DNA from: Clostridiales bacterium
Lineage (GTDB): Bacteria > Bacillota > Clostridia > Oscillospirales > Oscillospiraceae
NCBI GenBank assembly: GCA_003522945.1
Contig: DPHR01000178.1
Span: 1-7,076, forward strand
Length of the DNA: 7,076 bases
Direction: 5' to 3'
Part shown: positions 5,389 to 7,076 of the stretch, one piece after another
Layout: each line of letters starts with the position of its first letter
Numbering within the stretch: the stretch's first letter is position 1
The notes under the pieces: model-generated
What the model saw: only the letters and a program-made list of their open reading frames with translations
Told to the model about the DNA's origin: nothing
Database searches by the model: none
Translations under genes and position numbers: made by a program

Positions 5389-5411
5389 TTTCCATACTAT
5401 TACTATGGAAA
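5389..5411. promoter_or_regulatory. Palindrome TTTCCATA-N7-TATGGAAA
   Basis: TTTCCATA (5389-5396) and TATGGAAA (5404-5411) are perfect 8-bp arms around CTATTAC. The site lies in the 249-bp AT-rich spacer between the deformylase stop and the HEPN-like gene. There is no T-run, so it is not a terminator. Its length and symmetry suit a dimeric repressor. It is followed directly by a tandem AATGAAGG repeat (5411-5418 and 5419-5426). The rest of the spacer shows no gene I can support. Confidence 0.45.
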
Positions 5412-5469
5412 ATGAAGGAATGAAGGACTTATCCCATGAAACAATATACGGCCTCCTTCGCCCGAAAGG

Positions 5470-5880
5470 TCATATCAAAATGCCGTCGCAGTGGTCGATC
5501 TCGTGCTGGATGATCTCCGCCGTCCACCCGGTAAAGGTCTTGAGCCGCGTTTGGAATCTCTCATTCTGCCACTGCACCTTGATGGTTTGGAAACGCATCG
5601 TTTTCCGCGTGCCGGCAAGAGAAAGGCAGCCCTCCGCCGTCTCGTATGCGCCGGACTTTTTGACGATGACCGGGTTGAGCATGACCATATATTCCCCCTC
5701 GTTATCGAAGACGATGATGCGCTTGTTTACGCCGATCATGTTCGCCGCCATGCCCACGCATCCGTCCCTGTGGGCGGACAGCGTGTCCAGCAGATCCTGC
5801 GCCGTACCGAGGTCATCCGCCGCGGCGGGTTCGGCCTTCTGCGCAAGAAAGCTCTCGTCCCTGCAGATATCACGGATCAT
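5470..5880 (-). CDS. def: Short peptide deformylase
   Basis: This metalloenzyme removes the formyl group from the N-terminal methionine of new proteins in the cytoplasm. The 136 residues contain the three deformylase motifs. Motif 1 is CVGMAANMIG (41-50). Motif 2 is EGCLS (83-87, metal ligand C85). Motif 3 is QHEIDH (125-130, ligands H126 and H130, catalytic E127). Motif 1 differs from the usual GxGxAAxQ: the Gln that helps stabilise the reaction intermediate is Met (M48), and the first Gly is Cys. The protein ends six residues after HEIDH, so it lacks the C-terminal helix of longer enzymes (E. coli Def is about 169). I recall other short clostridial deformylase-like proteins with GMAANMIG, so this is probably a class feature. 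The ATG follows AAAGGAG by 8 nt. No clear promoter of its own is seen; it may be read through from the hydrogenase gene. Confidence 0.87.
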   Translation of the reverse strand: MIRDICRDESFLAQKAEPAAADDLGTAQDLLDTLSAHRDGCVGMAANMIGVNKRIIVFDNEGEYMVMLNPVIVKKSGAYETAEGCLSLAGTRKTMRFQTIKVQWQNERFQTRLKTFTGWTAEIIQHEIDHCDGILI

Positions 5881-5910
5881 ACCATTTTCTCCTTTGTCTC
5901 TCCTTAAAGT

Positions 5911-5940
5911 CAGCCGCGGCAGATCGTTCTGCCGCGGCTG
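5911..5940. terminator. Hairpin between hydrogenase and deformylase genes
   Basis: CAGCCGCGGCAGA (5911-5923) pairs perfectly with TCTGCCGCGGCTG (5928-5940) around a TCGT loop, a 13-bp GC-rich stem. It lies 57 bp after the hydrogenase stop. On the minus strand it is followed by ACTTTAAGGA, a poor T-run, so termination may be partial and the stem could instead protect or separate the two mRNAs. On the plus strand GTCATTTTTA follows, but no plus gene precedes it. Confidence 0.6.
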
Positions 5941-5996
5941 GTCATTTTTATACGCCCCACACTTTCGCGGAGACTTTCAGCGTAGCTCCGCCGGTA

Positions 5997-7076
5997 TCAC
6001 TCCGCGTCCTCCTCGTCCTCAAGCAGGAGCGGGAGCGTGGCCTCATACTTGGTTTCGGTGGCGCTCTTTTCCTCCGCCTGCGCGGTGTAATTGCGTACGA
6101 TGGCCGCCGCCTTCTCGATCGGCAGGAGCGTACCGGCGCCCGCGACGCAGCCGCCCGGACACGCCATGCCCTCGAGCAGATACCCATTGTACTTGCCGGC
6201 CTTGGCAAGCGTGAGCATTTTCCGGCAGTCCTTGAGCCCCTGCGCGCACGCGGTTTTCACCTCGCGGTCGGGGTCGATGTGCGAGATCGCCTCGCGCACC
6301 GCTTCCGCAACGCCGCCGGAAACGGCAAAGCCGCGGCCCGCCGCCGTGCCTTCGCGCAGCGGCGCGGTCTGGGTGATCTCGTTAAAGTTGATGCCCTTGG
6401 CCTCGAACATGCCCATGACCTCTTCAAACGTCAGGACAAAATCGACTTCGCTGCGCACGGTCGTGCGCATGGCTTCAAGCTTCTTTGCGCTGCACGGCCC
6501 GATGAACGCGACCTTCTCGCCCGGGTGCTGCTGCTTGCAGAGACGCGCCGTGAGCACCATGGGCGTGAGCGCCATGGAGATGCAGTTTGCCTGCTCCGGG
6601 AAGAGCTTTTTCGCCATGACCGCCCAGCTCGGGCAGCAGGACGTTGCCATGAACGGCTGCTCGGCAGGGACCTTCTCCAGAAAGTCCTTCGCCTCGTCGA
6701 GCGTGCAGAGGTCTGCGCCGACGGCCACCTCCGCCACATGCCGGAAGCCGAGCATCTTCATCGCGGCCTTGAGCTTATCCGGCGTCATGCTCGGGCCGAG
6801 CTGTCCGACGAACGCGGGCGCGACGATCGCAATGACCTTTTCACCGCCGCGCAGCGCCTGCGTGAGTTGGAAGAGCTGACTCTTATCGGAGATCGCGCCG
6901 AACGGACAGTTCACAAGACACATGCCGCACGAGACGCACTTATCATAATCGATATCGGCGCGGCCGTGCTCGTCAGACCGGATGGCGTCCATACCGCACG
7001 CCTTGGCGCACGGGCGCTCCTGCAAAATGATCGCATTGTAGGGGCAGACATCCGCGCACTTGCCGCAGCGGATGCA
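5997..7076 (-). CDS. Monomeric [FeFe] hydrogenase, group B-like (5' end beyond window)
   Basis: The enzyme interconverts protons and H2, probably disposing of or sensing fermentation electrons in the cytoplasm. The visible 359 residues begin inside a ferredoxin-like domain with two [4Fe-4S] Cys sets: CIRCGKCADVC (1-11) and CVSCGMCLVNC (47-57), plus extra Cys in RPCAKAC (21-27). The H-cluster domain carries all three signatures. L1 is TSCCPSW (145-151; C148 is the expected ligand and C147 sits at the proton-relay position). L2 is GPCSAKKLEA (193-202, ligand C195). L3 is GMACPGGCVAGAG (303-315, ligands C306 and C310). L2 has Gly where the well-studied group A enzymes have Met, as in monomeric group B-type clostridial hydrogenases. 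An acidic tail (LLEDEEDAE) ends the protein. The N-terminal part and the promoter lie beyond the right edge. Accessory HydEFG genes are not in the window. Confidence 0.92.
   Translation of the reverse strand, partial: CIRCGKCADVCPYNAIILQERPCAKACGMDAIRSDEHGRADIDYDKCVSCGMCLVNCPFGAISDKSQLFQLTQALRGGEKVIAIVAPAFVGQLGPSMTPDKLKAAMKMLGFRHVAEVAVGADLCTLDEAKDFLEKVPAEQPFMATSCCPSWAVMAKKLFPEQANCISMALTPMVLTARLCKQQHPGEKVAFIGPCSAKKLEAMRTTVRSEVDFVLTFEEVMGMFEAKGINFNEITQTAPLREGTAAGRGFAVSGGVAEAVREAISHIDPDREVKTACAQGLKDCRKMLTLAKAGKYNGYLLEGMACPGGCVAGAGTLLPIEKAAAIVRNYTAQAEEKSATETKYEATLPLLLEDEEDAE

Noticed and set aside
5360..5470. Plus-strand small gene starting MEACFFYGYDFHT
   Set aside because: The first residues look protein-like and a GGAAGG precedes it, but the frame continues antisense through the deformylase without a stop until 6214 and crosses the palindrome. 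I cannot support it as a gene, though a broken remnant is conceivable.
6091..6879. Long plus-strand open frame opposite the hydrogenase
   Set aside because: Antisense shadow of a protein with all [FeFe] hydrogenase signatures.
1..7076. CRISPR array, tRNA, rRNA, insertion sequence, phage or integrase genes
   Set aside because: No evenly spaced identical repeats, no tRNA-like cloverleaf noticed, and no transposase or integrase motif in any frame inspected.

Overview
This window looks like a chromosomal stretch from a GC-rich anaerobic member of the Clostridia. An Oscillospiraceae/Ruminococcaceae-type gut bacterium would fit, but that placement is inference. The grounds are a monomeric [FeFe] hydrogenase of the clostridial type, a short clostridial-type peptide deformylase, strong AGGAGG-like ribosome binding sites, consensus-like sigma-A promoters with 17-bp spacers, and GC-rich coding DNA separated by AT-rich spacers.

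Layout: (1) Positions 1-809, minus strand, hold a LysR-type regulator that runs off the left edge. (2) Positions 810-924 are a compact control region with two opposing, overlapping promoters and a perfect 7+7 bp palindrome. (3) Positions 925-2388, plus strand, encode a complete PutP-like Na+/proline symporter. (4) Positions 2389-2584 hold a promoter followed immediately by a roughly 70-nt structured RNA ending in a T-run, either a leader/attenuator or a small RNA. They lead to (5) an unrecognised six-helix membrane protein starting at a TTG (2585-3193). (6) A 15-bp bidirectional terminator (3242-3275) separates the plus-strand block from a run of minus-strand genes.

The minus-strand run, read right to left, is as follows. 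An [FeFe] hydrogenase (5997-7076) is cut by the right edge. A short peptide deformylase (5470-5880) follows a strong hairpin at 5911-5940. A tail-anchored protein with a HEPN-like RNRMAH motif (4747-5220) ends at a strong terminator (4670-4715). A ribbon-helix-helix protein (4192-4533) has two matching operator-like palindromes bracketing its promoter. Last is a zinc-ribbon membrane protein with an 18-bp coding repeat and a DUF4234-type membrane domain (3324-3989), with its own promoter at 4098-4126.

Functionally this is mostly ordinary housekeeping and accessory material: proline uptake with a probable local regulator, hydrogen metabolism, and N-terminal formyl removal. The parts most worth a second look are the structured RNA at 2450-2519, the overlapping lysR/putP promoters, the self-regulating ribbon-helix-helix locus, and the HEPN-like membrane protein. 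I found no CRISPR array, tRNA, rRNA, insertion sequence or phage genes.
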